Both the position numbers and the translations under genes were made by a program. The notes under the pieces were generated by a model, which made no database searches, was not told the DNA's origin, and saw only the letters and a list, made by a program, of their open reading frames with translations. From Martinezella lusitana (lineage in GTDB: Bacteria > Pseudomonadota > Alphaproteobacteria > Rhizobiales > Rhizobiaceae), in NCBI RefSeq assembly GCF_016901135.1, contig NZ_JAFEVL010000048.1, positions 434,001 to 498,000 of the forward strand: a DNA stretch of 64,000 nt. The letters are read 5' to 3'. Shown piece after piece: positions 1 to 9,228 of the stretch; positions within the stretch are counted from its first letter, which is position 1, and every line of letters begins with the position of its first letter.

Positions 1-1200
1 CCCGCCGATTGCCGAGCCTCTGGGCTGGAGGTTGCGCGCGAAGATGACCATACCGAGGCCGAACGCAGCCACCCCTGCCATCACATAGTAGCTGGAAAGG
101 TCGAGCCAGGCATAGAGATAGCCGGATGCGAGGGTCATCAGGCCGAGGAACATGCCGTTGTAGAAATAATACGCGCCCTGGGCGGAGGCCTCCTGCGTTT
201 CTTGAACGGATCCGACGATGCGGCGCTGGACGCCGGTGTGCACGCAGGCATAGGTGCAGGAATGGAAGCACTGCAGCAGAAAGTAGCCGAGGAAACCGAG
301 ATTGATGGGGAACAGGATCCAGCGCAGCACGCACATGGTCGAGCCGAAGAAAATTAGCGTCCATGCACTGAAACGGCGATTTAGCAGTCTCGAGAGGAAG
401 AATACCATCACCTCCGCCGCCACGCCGATGCTCCAGAGAACGGCGATCTCGGTTCCGGAAAAGCCGAGCTTGCGCCAATAGATCGACGCGAATGTGTAAA
501 GCATCGCGTGGCTCGACTGCTGCACCGATACCCCGATCATCGTGATCAGCAATTGCGGAGAGCGCAGCGAACTTCCGGTCGGCGACTGCAGGTTGATCGG
601 CTGGTTACGACGGCGCGTCGGCCCGATGCGCGGCGTGATCAGCGCCGTGAGCATGGTCAGCACGAAACCAGCGACCATGACGGGCAGTACCATGGTGCCT
701 CCCCACATCCCGATCATCTGGCCGCCGAGAAGGGTCGAAACGATGAAGATGATCGACCCCCAGACACGCATGGAGCCATAGTCGAACCCCCAGCGGCGCA
801 CCCCCGACATAGCGATCGATTCGACCACCGGCACATAGGGCGCGTAGGTCGCGCCCTGGACACCGTAAACGAGCAGCACCGGCCAGAATTCGCTCGTCCA
901 ACAAAGCGCGATCGCCGTCAGCAATGACAGTCCACCGGACCACAACAGCACATCGGCGCGTTCTTTCATGTGATCGGCAAACACCGCGATGACGGGCGTG
1001 ACCAGAACGCGCACGACCATCGGCACGGCGATCACGAGACCGATCTCGTGGTCGCTGAAATTCAATCCCGCCAGCCAGACGGGGAAAAACGGCAAAGCGA
1101 TCCCGTTGACGAACAACGGAGCGCAGTAGGACAAGGCGGTGCGCAGACGGAAATACGAAGGCGCGCCCTCGCCCTGCAAGGATTTTATCGCGGGAATCAT
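1..1200 (-). CDS. MFS transporter (HcaT/nucleoside-symporter-like), 3' end cut by window
   Basis: The minus-strand frame is open from an ATG at 1200 to the window edge, giving 400 codons with no stop, so the C-terminus is missing. The product is a hydrophobic multi-span protein. An N-terminal YFRLRTALSYCAPLFVNGI segment is followed by FFPVWLAGL and by repeated helices, which fits the MFS_1-like group that includes phenylpropionate permease HcaT. The substrate cannot be told from sequence. It lies downstream of, and on the same strand as, the metallophosphoesterase and glycerophosphodiesterase genes, but 167 bases separate it from the former, so co-transcription is uncertain. Confidence 0.85.
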   Translation of the reverse strand, partial: MIPAIKSLQGEGAPSYFRLRTALSYCAPLFVNGIALPFFPVWLAGLNFSDHEIGLVIAVPMVVRVLVTPVIAVFADHMKERADVLLWSGGLSLLTAIALCWTSEFWPVLLVYGVQGATYAPYVPVVESIAMSGVRRWGFDYGSMRVWGSIIFIVSTLLGGQMIGMWGGTMVLPVMVAGFVLTMLTALITPRIGPTRRRNQPINLQSPTGSSLRSPQLLITMIGVSVQQSSHAMLYTFASIYWRKLGFSGTEIAVLWSIGVAAEVMVFFLSRLLNRRFSAWTLIFFGSTMCVLRWILFPINLGFLGYFLLQCFHSCTYACVHTGVQRRIVGSVQETQEASAQGAYYFYNGMFLGLMTLASGYLYAWLDLSSYYVMAGVAAFGLGMVIFARNLQPRGSAIGG

Positions 1201-1309
1201 GACAGACCTGAAGGGAACTGAATTTGTCCCTATCACGCTATCGAGAGTACGACTATGGCGAGAAATAGCCAAATCGTAACGTTTCGGAAAAAACCCGAAT
1301 TACAAGCGC

Positions 1310-1333
1310 GTCATAACGATCAATAATTATGAC
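1310..1333. promoter_or_regulatory. Inverted repeat GTCATAA-N10-TTATGAC upstream of MFS gene
   Basis: Two 7-base arms, GTCATAA at 1310-1316 and TTATGAC at 1327-1333, pair perfectly across a 10-base AT-rich spacer, about 110 bases before the MFS start. The form suits an operator for a dimeric regulator. No regulator gene is adjacent, so the binding protein is unknown. Confidence 0.3.
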
Positions 1334-1367
1334 AGCCTCTTATTGCATCCGTGAAGCGGCGCTAAAA

Positions 1368-2192
1368 TTAGGCTGCCTGGGCGCCGACGCCGAGTGCCTT
1401 CGGCAACTCTTCGACAGATATGCCAGCCGGCTCCGTCTCGAGGATCGACCGCCAGGTGAGCAGCTCGAAAGTGCCGTCATCGTGCTCGGCGATCGCCGTG
1501 CAGCTTTCCACCCAGTCACCGGTATTGATATAGCGGATGCCGTCGAGATCCTCGATGACGGCATGATGGATATGGCCGCAGATCACGCCATCGGCATCGT
1601 TGCGCTTGGCTTCCTCGGCGACGACACGCTGGAACTCGCCGATGAAGTTGACGGCATGCTTCACCTGCAGCTTTGCCCAGGCCGAGAACGACCAATAGGG
1701 CATATTCAGGCGACGACGCACAGCGGCAAGGCCGATATTGATCAGAATGGCCATGTCGTAGGCCCAATCGCCGAGATAGGCGAGCAGGCGGGCGTTGCGA
1801 ACGACGACATCGAATTCATCGCCATGAAGAACGAGATATTTCTTCCCGTCGGCGGTTTCATGCATGGCGCGTTGCGCCACCTCGATGCCACCAAAATGCG
1901 TGCCGGGGAAATCGCGCAGGAATTCATCGTGATTGCCGGGGATATAGACGATGCGCGTGCCTTTGCGCGCCTTGCGCAGAAGCTTCTGCACCACATCATT
2001 GCAATCCTGCGGCCAGTACCAGTTTCGCTTGAGACGCCACCCATCGATGATGTCGCCGACAAGGAAGATGGTGTCGGCATCGTGATGGCGCAGAAAATCG
2101 AGAAGGAAGTCCGCCTTGGCGGCCTTCGAACCGAGGTGCACGTCAGAAATGAACAGTGTACGGAATCGCCGGGTGTCCATGTTTTCATTCAC
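1368..2192 (-). CDS. LpxH-like metallophosphoesterase (UDP-2,3-diacylglucosamine diphosphatase family)
   Basis: This 274-residue calcineurin-like phosphoesterase carries the metal-binding series in order: DVHLGS near residue 17, GDIIDGWRL near 47, GNHDE near 86, LHGDEFD near 122 and GHIHH near 206. The family includes LpxH, which hydrolyses UDP-diacylglucosamine in lipid A synthesis. Many rhizobia use LpxI for that step, so the true substrate may differ. It has no signal peptide and should be cytoplasmic or peripheral. The start is a GTG at 2192; an ATG at 2180 (MDTRRF) is equally possible, since neither has a clear ribosome site. It lies 101 bases after the glycerophosphodiesterase on the same strand. 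Confidence 0.85.
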   Translation of the reverse strand: MNENMDTRRFRTLFISDVHLGSKAAKADFLLDFLRHHDADTIFLVGDIIDGWRLKRNWYWPQDCNDVVQKLLRKARKGTRIVYIPGNHDEFLRDFPGTHFGGIEVAQRAMHETADGKKYLVLHGDEFDVVVRNARLLAYLGDWAYDMAILINIGLAAVRRRLNMPYWSFSAWAKLQVKHAVNFIGEFQRVVAEEAKRNDADGVICGHIHHAVIEDLDGIRYINTGDWVESCTAIAEHDDGTFELLTWRSILETEPAGISVEELPKALGVGAQAA

Positions 2193-2293
2193 GAACCAAA
2201 TGTCCGTGCCCTATCCTACTTTGGCTATTCCAAAAACAGACTCGTGTTTCAGGAAGATGACAAACCCTGTGCCTCGCGGCTTATCAGGCCGCA

Positions 2294-3049
2294 TCAGCCG
2301 CGTTTGGCCGCAATGGCGAGATCGGGGCGATCGGTTGTAAAACTGGCGACACCAAGGCGAAACATCGCTCTTGCCGCTTCGCTCGTATGCGCCGCCCAGC
2401 CGTGTACCGTCACACCGCTCCTCCGAAAGAGATCCATGACCCCCGCATCCAGGGCGTCGGCACGCACCGCTATCTCGCGCACGCCGCTGGTACGGAGCGC
2501 AGCGATGATCCCGTTCCAGCCAAGCTGCGCAGTCATTTGCGGCGAGCAAAGAAAGATGAAGCCGAGCAGATCGCCGACATTCAAACCACGCACGCCAAGC
2601 GCTGTACCAAAAGCTTCGAGACGCGGCAGGGCGAAACTGGTGATCATCGTCCGTGACAGCATGCCGGTCGCCGTCAACTCATCGACGATGCGGGCCTCCA
2701 TCCCCTCATATGGTTTCCCGTCTGCTTTGGTCTTGATCTCCAGTCGGAGATCGACCGGGGACGGGCCGAAGATATCGATGGTCTCGGCAAGGGTCGGAAT
2801 GGTCTCGCCGTCGCTGCCGATCACGACATGACGCATCAGCTCTTCATGGCTGAAATCGACGATAGCCCCTTTGCCGTCGGTCATCCGGTCGATCAGGGCA
2901 TCGTGATGCACAACCAGCTTGCCGTCCCGCGTCTGGTGAACGTCGAATTCAACGAGATCGACATCAAGCTTGGCCGTCCTTGAAAAGGCAAGCCTGGTAT
3001 TCTCTGGCCATAGATGTGCGCCGCCGCGATGAGAAGCGATCAATGTCAT
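2294..3049 (-). CDS. Glycerophosphodiester phosphodiesterase (UgpQ-type)
   Basis: This 251-residue protein hydrolyses glycerophosphodiesters to glycerol-3-phosphate and an alcohol. GDPD motifs are visible: SHRGGAHLWPENT at residues 6-18, FDVHQTRDGKLVVHHD around 38-53 and LEIKTK near 98. There is no signal peptide, so it resembles cytoplasmic UgpQ rather than periplasmic GlpQ. The ATG at 3049 is preceded by a good GGAGG, which rejects the much longer upstream extension of the same frame. It is divergent from maeB across 221 bases. Confidence 0.9.
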   Translation of the reverse strand: MTLIASHRGGAHLWPENTRLAFSRTAKLDVDLVEFDVHQTRDGKLVVHHDALIDRMTDGKGAIVDFSHEELMRHVVIGSDGETIPTLAETIDIFGPSPVDLRLEIKTKADGKPYEGMEARIVDELTATGMLSRTMITSFALPRLEAFGTALGVRGLNVGDLLGFIFLCSPQMTAQLGWNGIIAALRTSGVREIAVRADALDAGVMDLFRRSGVTVHGWAAHTSEAARAMFRLGVASFTTDRPDLAIAAKRG

Positions 3050-3270
3050 GGAGGATCCTCCGTCTGCCGTCCTCTTAGGCCCACGCGATGAACCCCTTAT
3101 GACTGTTCGAGCGGCCGAGCGGGGAAGCATGGTCCTCACCAGCGCAAAGACGAACACCGGCGAATCCGCGACGACAAAAAAGCGGTCGGCGACGTCAATT
3201 GCATACTGTGAACGCGAAGCGATTGATGTATTCAGGGGACTCAAAGCATAGGCAGGAATGGAGAAGTGTG

Positions 3271-5583
3271 GTGGATACGCACGATACATCGAAGGCAGCC
3301 AAGAACATGGCGAGTGGCGATCTCGACGAACAGGCTCTCTACTTTCATCGTTATCCCCGCCCCGGCAAGCTTGAAATCCAGGCCACCAAGCCGCTCGGCA
3401 ACCAGCGCGATCTGGCGCTGGCCTATTCTCCGGGTGTTGCCGCACCCTGCCTCGCCATCCGCGACAATCCCGAGACGGCAGCGTACTACACGTCCCGCGC
3501 CAATCTCGTTGCCGTGATTTCCAACGGTTCGGCCGTCCTCGGCCTCGGCAATATCGGCCCGCTCGCTTCCAAGCCCGTGATGGAAGGCAAGGCGGTTCTG
3601 TTCAAGAAATTCGCCGGCATCGACGTGTTCGACATCGAAGTGGCAGCGCCGACCGTCGACGAGATGGTCAACACGATTTCCGCACTGGAGCCGACCTTCG
3701 GTGGCATCAATCTGGAAGACATCAAGGCGCCGGAATGCTTCGACGTCGAACGGCGCCTGCGCGAAAAGATGGAAATCCCGGTTTTCCATGACGATCAGCA
3801 CGGCACCGCCATCATCGTCGCCGCCGCCATCCTCAACGGACTGGAACTGGCCGGCAAGAAGATCGAGGACGTCAAGATCGTCGCCTCCGGCGCCGGTGCC
3901 GCGGCGCTTGCCTGCCTCAACCTGCTCGTCATCCTCGGCGCCAAGCGCGAAAACATCTGGGTCCACGACATCGAGGGCCTTGTCTACAAAGACCGCAACG
4001 TGCTGATGGACGAATGGAAGTCCGTCTACGCCCAGGATAGCGACAAGCGCGAGCTTGCCGAGTCGATCCCCGGCGCCGACGTCTTCCTCGGCCTTTCTGC
4101 CGCGGGCGTGCTGAAGCCCGAGCTGCTGGAAAAAATGGCGGAGAAGCCGCTGATCATGGCGCTGGCCAACCCGACGCCGGAAATCATGCCTGACCTCGCC
4201 CGCGCCGCCCGTCCCGATGCGATGATCTGCACCGGCCGTTCGGATTTCCCGAACCAGGTGAACAACGTTCTCTGCTTCCCCTATATCTTCCGTGGCGCGC
4301 TCGACTGCGGCGCCAAGACGATCAACGAGGAAATGAAGATGGCCGCCGTGCGCGCCATCGCCTCGCTCGCCCGCGAAGAGCCGTCCGACGTTGCCGCCCG
4401 CGCCTATACCGGCGAGACCCCGGTCTTCGGCCCGAATTATCTGATCCCCTCGCCCTTCGATCCGCGCCTGATCCTGCGCATCGCTCCGGCCGTGGCGAAA
4501 GCCGCCGCCGAAAGCGGTGTGGCGCTGCGCCCCATCGCCGATTTCGATGCCTACATGGACGAGCTCAACCGCTTCGTCTTCCGCTCCGGCTTCATCATGA
4601 AGCCGATCTTCGCCGCTGCGAAGATTGCCGAGCGCAAGCGCGTCGTCTTCTCCGAAGGCGAGGACGAGCGCGTGCTGCGCGCCGCTCAGGTCCTGCTCGA
4701 AGAAGGCACCGCAGTGCCGATCCTCATCGGCCGTCCCTCCGTCATCGAGACCCGCCTGAAGCGCTACGGCCTCAAGATCCGGCCGCATACCGATTTCGCC
4801 GTCATCAATCCGGACGACGATCCGCGCTTCCGCGAGTACGTCGAGCTCTATTTTTCGCTCGTCGGCCGCAGCGGCGTCATTCCCGAAGCTGCCCGGACGA
4901 TCGTGCGCACCAACACGACGGTTATCGGCGCGCTTGCCCTGAAGCGTGGTGAAGCCGATGCGCTGATCTGCGGCCTCGAAGGCCGCTATGAGCGCCACCT
5001 GCGCATCGTCCGCCAGATCATCGGCAAGCGCCCAGATGTTCGGGACTTTTCGGCGCTGAGCCTGCTCATCTCGCAGCGCGGCGCTACCTTCTACACCGAT
5101 ACCTACGTGGCGTTTAATCCAGGCGCCCAGGAAATCGCGGAGTCGACGGTGCTGGCGGCGGAGGAAATCAAGCGCTTCGGCATCACGCCGCGTGCCGCCC
5201 TCGTCTCGCATTCCAACTTCGGCTCGCGGGAATCGGAAAGCGCCACCAAGATGCGCAATGCCTTGGCTCTCGTTCGCGAAGCCGCGCCGGAGCTGGAAGT
5301 CGATGGCGAGATGCACGGCGATAGCGCCATTTCCGAAAGCCTGCGCCGTCACGTCATGCCGGACAGCACGCTTTCCGGCGAAGCGAACCTGCTCGTCTTC
5401 CCCAATCTTGATGCCGCCAACATCACGCTTGGCGTGGTCAAGACCATGACCGACGGGTTGCATGTCGGGCCGATCCTGCTAGGCACGGCCCTTCCCGCTC
5501 ATATTCTCTCGCCTTCGGTTACCTCACGCGGCGTCGTCAACATGGCGGCTCTGGCCGTGGTCGAAGCATCGCAACTGGCCTGA
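3271..5583 (+). CDS. maeB: NADP-dependent malic enzyme, fused to phosphotransacetylase domain
   Basis: The enzyme decarboxylates malate to pyruvate and supplies NADPH and pyruvate during growth on C4-dicarboxylates. From a GTG at 3271 (GGAGAAG just upstream) it has 770 residues. The malic N-domain contains [11 protein letters not shown] at about 51-61. The NAD(P)-binding domain runs to about 415 with [10 protein letters not shown] and [15 protein letters not shown] phosphotransacetylase-like C-domain follows to the end. This is the long MaeB/TME/DME architecture of rhizobia; assignment to the NADP (TME) form rather than the NAD (DME) form is by overall resemblance. The C-domain is thought to be regulatory, binding acetyl-CoA, rather than catalytic. 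Confidence 0.95.
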   Translation: MDTHDTSKAAKNMASGDLDEQALYFHRYPRPGKLEIQATKPLGNQRDLALAYSPGVAAPCLAIRDNPETAAYYTSRANLVAVISNGSAVLGLGNIGPLASKPVMEGKAVLFKKFAGIDVFDIEVAAPTVDEMVNTISALEPTFGGINLEDIKAPECFDVERRLREKMEIPVFHDDQHGTAIIVAAAILNGLELAGKKIEDVKIVASGAGAAALACLNLLVILGAKRENIWVHDIEGLVYKDRNVLMDEWKSVYAQDSDKRELAESIPGADVFLGLSAAGVLKPELLEKMAEKPLIMALANPTPEIMPDLARAARPDAMICTGRSDFPNQVNNVLCFPYIFRGALDCGAKTINEEMKMAAVRAIASLAREEPSDVAARAYTGETPVFGPNYLIPSPFDPRLILRIAPAVAKAAAESGVALRPIADFDAYMDELNRFVFRSGFIMKPIFAAAKIAERKRVVFSEGEDERVLRAAQVLLEEGTAVPILIGRPSVIETRLKRYGLKIRPHTDFAVINPDDDPRFREYVELYFSLVGRSGVIPEAARTIVRTNTTVIGALALKRGEADALICGLEGRYERHLRIVRQIIGKRPDVRDFSALSLLISQRGATFYTDTYVAFNPGAQEIAESTVLAAEEIKRFGITPRAALVSHSNFGSRESESATKMRNALALVREAAPELEVDGEMHGDSAISESLRRHVMPDSTLSGEANLLVFPNLDAANITLGVVKTMTDGLHVGPILLGTALPAHILSPSVTSRGVVNMAALAVVEASQLA

Positions 5584-5595
5584 CGAAGCATTTTT

Positions 5596-5626
5596 TTTGC
5601 GGCCGCCCGAGCACGGTGGCCGCAAA
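5596..5626 (+). terminator. Hairpin after maeB (no U-tract)
   Basis: A 9-bp stem, TTTGCGGCC (5596-5604) with GGCCGCAAA (5618-5626), lies 12 bases after the maeB stop. It follows rather than precedes a T-run, so it is a weak intrinsic terminator at best. It may instead protect the mRNA 3' end. Confidence 0.35.
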
Positions 5627-5733
5627 TCACAATTCGCTAAAATCCTCTCGAAATCCGTGTGTTTTGATGGATACGTTGTTAAGCTCCAACGTGTAGCTTC
5701 CAACGAAATCAAACCGCTTTCGAGAACAGAATC

Positions 5734-6471
5734 GTGAACCGCGGCACAAACCTTGTTTCCATCACCCTGCTGTCCCTGTTGACGGCCACACCGAGCTTCG
5801 CCCAGGCCAACCTGTGCGACGAATTGCGCGGCCGTTATGCCGATACCACTGAAGTGGTCGGCGCGAGCCAGGAAACGCGCCAGCTTTCGCGCGCCATAGT
5901 CCAGCAGAACATGATGATCCGCCGCTTGATGAGCGATCTGCGCAATCAGGGCTGCGTCGAAGACAGCAGCATGGTGATCATCGGCGCGAACAACGAAGGC
6001 GTCTGCGACGACATGCGAACGTCGCTGGATGAAATGCGGCACGATCTCGGCCTCTTGACGGATCAGCGCGAAGAGAGCGTCGGCCGCATCGACGCGGCTG
6101 GCCTTCAGCGCCGGCAGTTGCTGGATACCATGCAGCGGAACGGCTGCAGCGCGCCGGCCTCGGCCACGCCGGATATCGTCATCGATACCCGCACCAAGCT
6201 TGACGCCTATGCGCCGCAGCAGCAGTCCCTCGCGCAGCCGGAAAGCTCGATTACCATAATCGAAACGCCTAAACCCCAGAAGAATTCCGGTCTGCCGCAA
6301 AAGCAGGCTCCGGCGGTGACGCAGGTCGAGCCGCAGCAATTCCCGCCGGACCGACCCTACGATCCATCAGCCAACAATGTCCGCCAAGTCGGGCCGCAAT
6401 TCCTTGCGACCGACCAAGGCGGCATCGACCTCAAGCATCCGAAAGAGGCCGGGCCGCAGCCGACGCAATAG
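5734..6471 (+). CDS. Secreted hypothetical protein, coiled-coil and Q/P-rich
   Basis: I do not recognise the family. The 245-residue product begins at a GTG with a clear signal peptide (LVSITLLSLLTATPSFAQA, cleavage near residue 25). A Cys-containing, charged helical part follows at about 28-150, with Cys in NLCDELRG, QGCVED, GVCDD and NGCSAP. The last 90 residues are rich in Gln and Pro. The four regularly placed cysteines could form two disulfides in the periplasm. The final 41 bases overlap the 3' end of the convergent ankyrin gene. It stands alone downstream of maeB and is probably separately transcribed. Confidence 0.65.
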   Translation: MNRGTNLVSITLLSLLTATPSFAQANLCDELRGRYADTTEVVGASQETRQLSRAIVQQNMMIRRLMSDLRNQGCVEDSSMVIIGANNEGVCDDMRTSLDEMRHDLGLLTDQREESVGRIDAAGLQRRQLLDTMQRNGCSAPASATPDIVIDTRTKLDAYAPQQQSLAQPESSITIIETPKPQKNSGLPQKQAPAVTQVEPQQFPPDRPYDPSANNVRQVGPQFLATDQGGIDLKHPKEAGPQPTQ

Positions 6472-8206
6472 GCTGCCGCAACAGGGCAATGATGATTTCA
6501 TCGCCCGCTTCCTGCGCGATGTCGCGATAGGATCGTCCTGAGGCATCCCTGACCGAGCGATCCGCGCCGCGCTCCAGCAGCAAGCGTACCGTCTCCGCAC
6601 GCTGATTGCCGATGGCAAAGCCGAGAGGTGTCATCCAGTCATGATCGGAGCCCGGCCCTCCACGCGGGCGGAAATCGCCAAAGCGGATATTCGCCTGCTC
6701 CGGGTGCCTATCAAGAAGGTTTGCTAGCTGCTCGTTTTGTCCAAAGGCCGCCGCGGCAAAGACATCGAGCGGATAGGCTTTCAGAAACTCGACCATCTCC
6801 GGTTTGCCGTTGTACTCGGCCCAGCCGATCGCCGACGAATAGAAATAGGGGTCACGAATGGTGGTATCTGAACCATGCTCGATCAGCAGCTTCGCCATGT
6901 CGATATGGCCGTGGAGCGCCGCTTCATGCAGCGGGGTACGGCTGGTCATCGCGTTGACGTCGAGGCCGAGCGCCAACATGCGGCGGACCGGTACGAGCGC
7001 GTTTTCACCGGCCGCCTCATGCAGCATGGCCGGATGAGCGCGCCGCATCGCCTCGGGAATGTCGATATCACCTGCAACTCTTTTTATGTGCTCGACAAAT
7101 ACCGCTTGATCGGCAGATACATCGCCGGTTGTTAGCTGAATATAGACCCAATCTTCTCGCGTCAGACGGACGGCTATAGCTCCCTGCTGAACGAGATACA
7201 GCGCTAGATCCTTGTCATTACCCAGCCGCGCCCATTCGTAAGGCGTTCGCCCATTGACCGCCTTGTTGACGTCTGCCCCATGCTCCACCAGCAGCCTGAC
7301 GCGCGCGCCCATGCGCTTCTCGCAAGCCCAGGCCAGCTGATAATCGAACACGGTCTTCGAGTTCGCCACCAGCTCGCCGTCCTCGCGCACCAGCCAGTTG
7401 TTCCTGTCTTTAGCGGAAAGCCCGTATTCCAACAGAAGCTCCAGGCAGGAATTATCGGGCTCGAACATCCGGTTATAAAGCGCCTGGCTGTCATTCGCTT
7501 CAGCACCTGCATCGAGCAGCAAACGCGCGAAAGCCTCGCATTCTGGATGCGGCGGCTGCCGGATCTTGCCGGCTTCGCCCTCGCCGAAAACGCCGGTCAG
7601 CGCCGTGAAGCGATACTGGCCACTGTCGAGAAAGAAGGCATTGGGATCGGCGCCACGCTCGATCAGGGCCTTTGCCACCGCCAGGCTGGACCGGCCGGGC
7701 ACGCGGGCATAGGCGGCATAGAGCAAGGGCGGCCAGTCATGGGGGCCGCCCTTGCGCTCGAGAAGCTGAGGCTGGCGATCGAGCCAGCGCCTCACGCCGT
7801 CAGCGTCACCGAGAGCGGCAGCAATATGGATGCTATCCGCGGCAATGTCGGGATTGGCTCCCAGCAATTTTAATGCCTCGTCGAAGCGCGCCTGATCGGC
7901 AGCAATATGTGAAAAATAGGAAACCGTTGCCAGCGACAAGAATTGATTGTCAAGCTGATCTCGTGGAGGCTGTCCGCGATCGGCATTTTCCAGATGCGCC
8001 TTGAGTTTCGCCCAACTCGAGAAGCCATGTTCGCGTGCGAGGACAAGCTGGATGTCCTGAAGCCCGATATCGGTGACATCGGCAAAGTAAGGCGCGACGC
8101 GGCTTCGCGCGGATGCGTCGCCGGAATGAACGGCTTTCAGAAAAGCCTTGGCCTGCTTTTTCAGGGAATCGAGAGTGGCATTAACAGCCAGAGAGCGCGT
8201 GGTCAC
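6431..8206 (-). CDS. Ankyrin-repeat protein
   Basis: This 591-residue protein has an N-terminal part resembling ankyrin-associated proteins (DIQLVLAREHGFSSWAKLKAHLE, written here only as a landmark near residues 52-74). Ankyrin units follow: ALIERGADPNAFF, LLLDAGAEAND, LLVEHGADVNKAVNGRTPYEWA, TPLHEAALHGHIDMAKLLIEHGSD and TPLGFAIGNQRAETVRLLLERGAD. Ankyrins mediate protein-protein binding, and no enzyme domain is visible. There is no signal peptide, so it is probably cytoplasmic. The GTG start at 8206 is fixed by a strong AGGAGG five bases upstream. Its partner is unknown. Confidence 0.85.
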   Translation of the reverse strand: MTTRSLAVNATLDSLKKQAKAFLKAVHSGDASARSRVAPYFADVTDIGLQDIQLVLAREHGFSSWAKLKAHLENADRGQPPRDQLDNQFLSLATVSYFSHIAADQARFDEALKLLGANPDIAADSIHIAAALGDADGVRRWLDRQPQLLERKGGPHDWPPLLYAAYARVPGRSSLAVAKALIERGADPNAFFLDSGQYRFTALTGVFGEGEAGKIRQPPHPECEAFARLLLDAGAEANDSQALYNRMFEPDNSCLELLLEYGLSAKDRNNWLVREDGELVANSKTVFDYQLAWACEKRMGARVRLLVEHGADVNKAVNGRTPYEWARLGNDKDLALYLVQQGAIAVRLTREDWVYIQLTTGDVSADQAVFVEHIKRVAGDIDIPEAMRRAHPAMLHEAAGENALVPVRRMLALGLDVNAMTSRTPLHEAALHGHIDMAKLLIEHGSDTTIRDPYFYSSAIGWAEYNGKPEMVEFLKAYPLDVFAAAAFGQNEQLANLLDRHPEQANIRFGDFRPRGGPGSDHDWMTPLGFAIGNQRAETVRLLLERGADRSVRDASGRSYRDIAQEAGDEIIIALLRQPIASAAARPLSDA

Positions 8207-8372
8207 AAAGACCTCCTTTCATTCACGTCCGGTATCCGCGCCCACAGACTGAAAAGAGGTGTGGCAGTCTTTACGTTCTATGCATCAGGTGGGCCTTGCC
8301 CTTCCCGCGGATCGGATGCGCCCTGAGAACGACCAAAGATTTATAACGGAGCGCGCAGCCTGTCCAGAGCGC

Positions 8373-9200
8373 TCATGCTGGCTCGTAGCGGACATAGGCG
8401 AATTCATCGCCATTGGGCGACCAGTTCGGCACGTTGATCGAACCCTGTCCGCCGAAGAGTTCGAACAATGTCGTGAGATTGCCGCCATCCATGTCCATCA
8501 ACCGCATCCGCACATTCAGATCGCGCGGATGGTCGAAGACATCGGGATCGTAGGAGATCAACACGACCTTGTCGTTCCTGGGCGACGGATGGGCAAACCA
8601 GTTGCCATAATTATCATCGGTCAACTGCTGCAGCCCCGTGCCATCGGGGTGAATGCGCCAGATCTGCATGAGACCGGTGCGGCTGGAGTTGAAATAGATC
8701 CACTCTCCATCGGCCGAAAAGTCCGGGCCATCGTTGCGGCCCTCGCCATGCGTCAATCGCGTCTCTTCACCGCCGTCGATCGAGATCGTGTAGATATCGA
8801 AGATGTTGTCGCGGATGCCGCAATAAGAGAAGCGCTGACCATCGGGTGACCAGCCGTGCCAATAGGACGGCAGGTTGGTCGTGACTTGCCTGGGCGTGCC
8901 GCCTTCGGCCGGCAGCACATAGATGCAGGATTTGCCATGCTCCGTCTTGTCGGAAATCGCGATCAGCGATCCGTCCGGAGAAATCCCGTGATCGTTATTG
9001 CACCGCGCGGCGAAGCCGGTATCGACGCGAACGATCTTGCCACCGCCATCCAACGGCAGCCGGTAAAGCAGCCCGTCGCCGTTCAGCAGCAGATATTGGC
9101 CGTCAGGCGAATAATTCGGCGCCTCGATCAGCTGGTCCGTCTGGAAGACCACCCGGTTCGCACCCGTGCGGATATTGTAGATCTCGACCGAGCTGCGCAT
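8373..9200 (-). CDS. TolB-like WD40/beta-propeller protein
   Basis: The 275-residue product is built of repeated PD40-type blades: APNYSPDGQYLL, DHGISPDGSLIAIS, HGWSPDGQRFSYC, GPDFSADGEWIYFNSS, AHPSPRNDKVVLIS and VPNWSPNGDEFAYV. This pattern matches the propeller half of TolB and related biopolymer-transport proteins. TolB's export signal and N-terminal domain are absent, so the protein is likely cytoplasmic and is not TolB itself. The ligand is unknown. It is 28 bases downstream of nadE on the same strand, so the two may share a transcript. Confidence 0.8.
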   Translation of the reverse strand: MRSSVEIYNIRTGANRVVFQTDQLIEAPNYSPDGQYLLLNGDGLLYRLPLDGGGKIVRVDTGFAARCNNDHGISPDGSLIAISDKTEHGKSCIYVLPAEGGTPRQVTTNLPSYWHGWSPDGQRFSYCGIRDNIFDIYTISIDGGEETRLTHGEGRNDGPDFSADGEWIYFNSSRTGLMQIWRIHPDGTGLQQLTDDNYGNWFAHPSPRNDKVVLISYDPDVFDHPRDLNVRMRLMDMDGGNLTTLFELFGGQGSINVPNWSPNGDEFAYVRYEPA

Positions 9201-9228
9201 ACGTTCCCCTTTACCGCCGGCGTTGCGA

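Noticed and set aside
1329-2831. 500-codon plus-strand frame across the metallophosphoesterase and glycerophosphodiesterase
   Set aside because: It covers two well-supported minus-strand genes and the gap between them, with no recognisable domain.
3241-5463. 740-codon open frame antisense to maeB
   Set aside because: It mirrors a high-GC gene whose codon bias keeps the opposite frame open. The composition (many His, Arg, Asp, Gly) is typical of antisense shadows, and maeB is complete.
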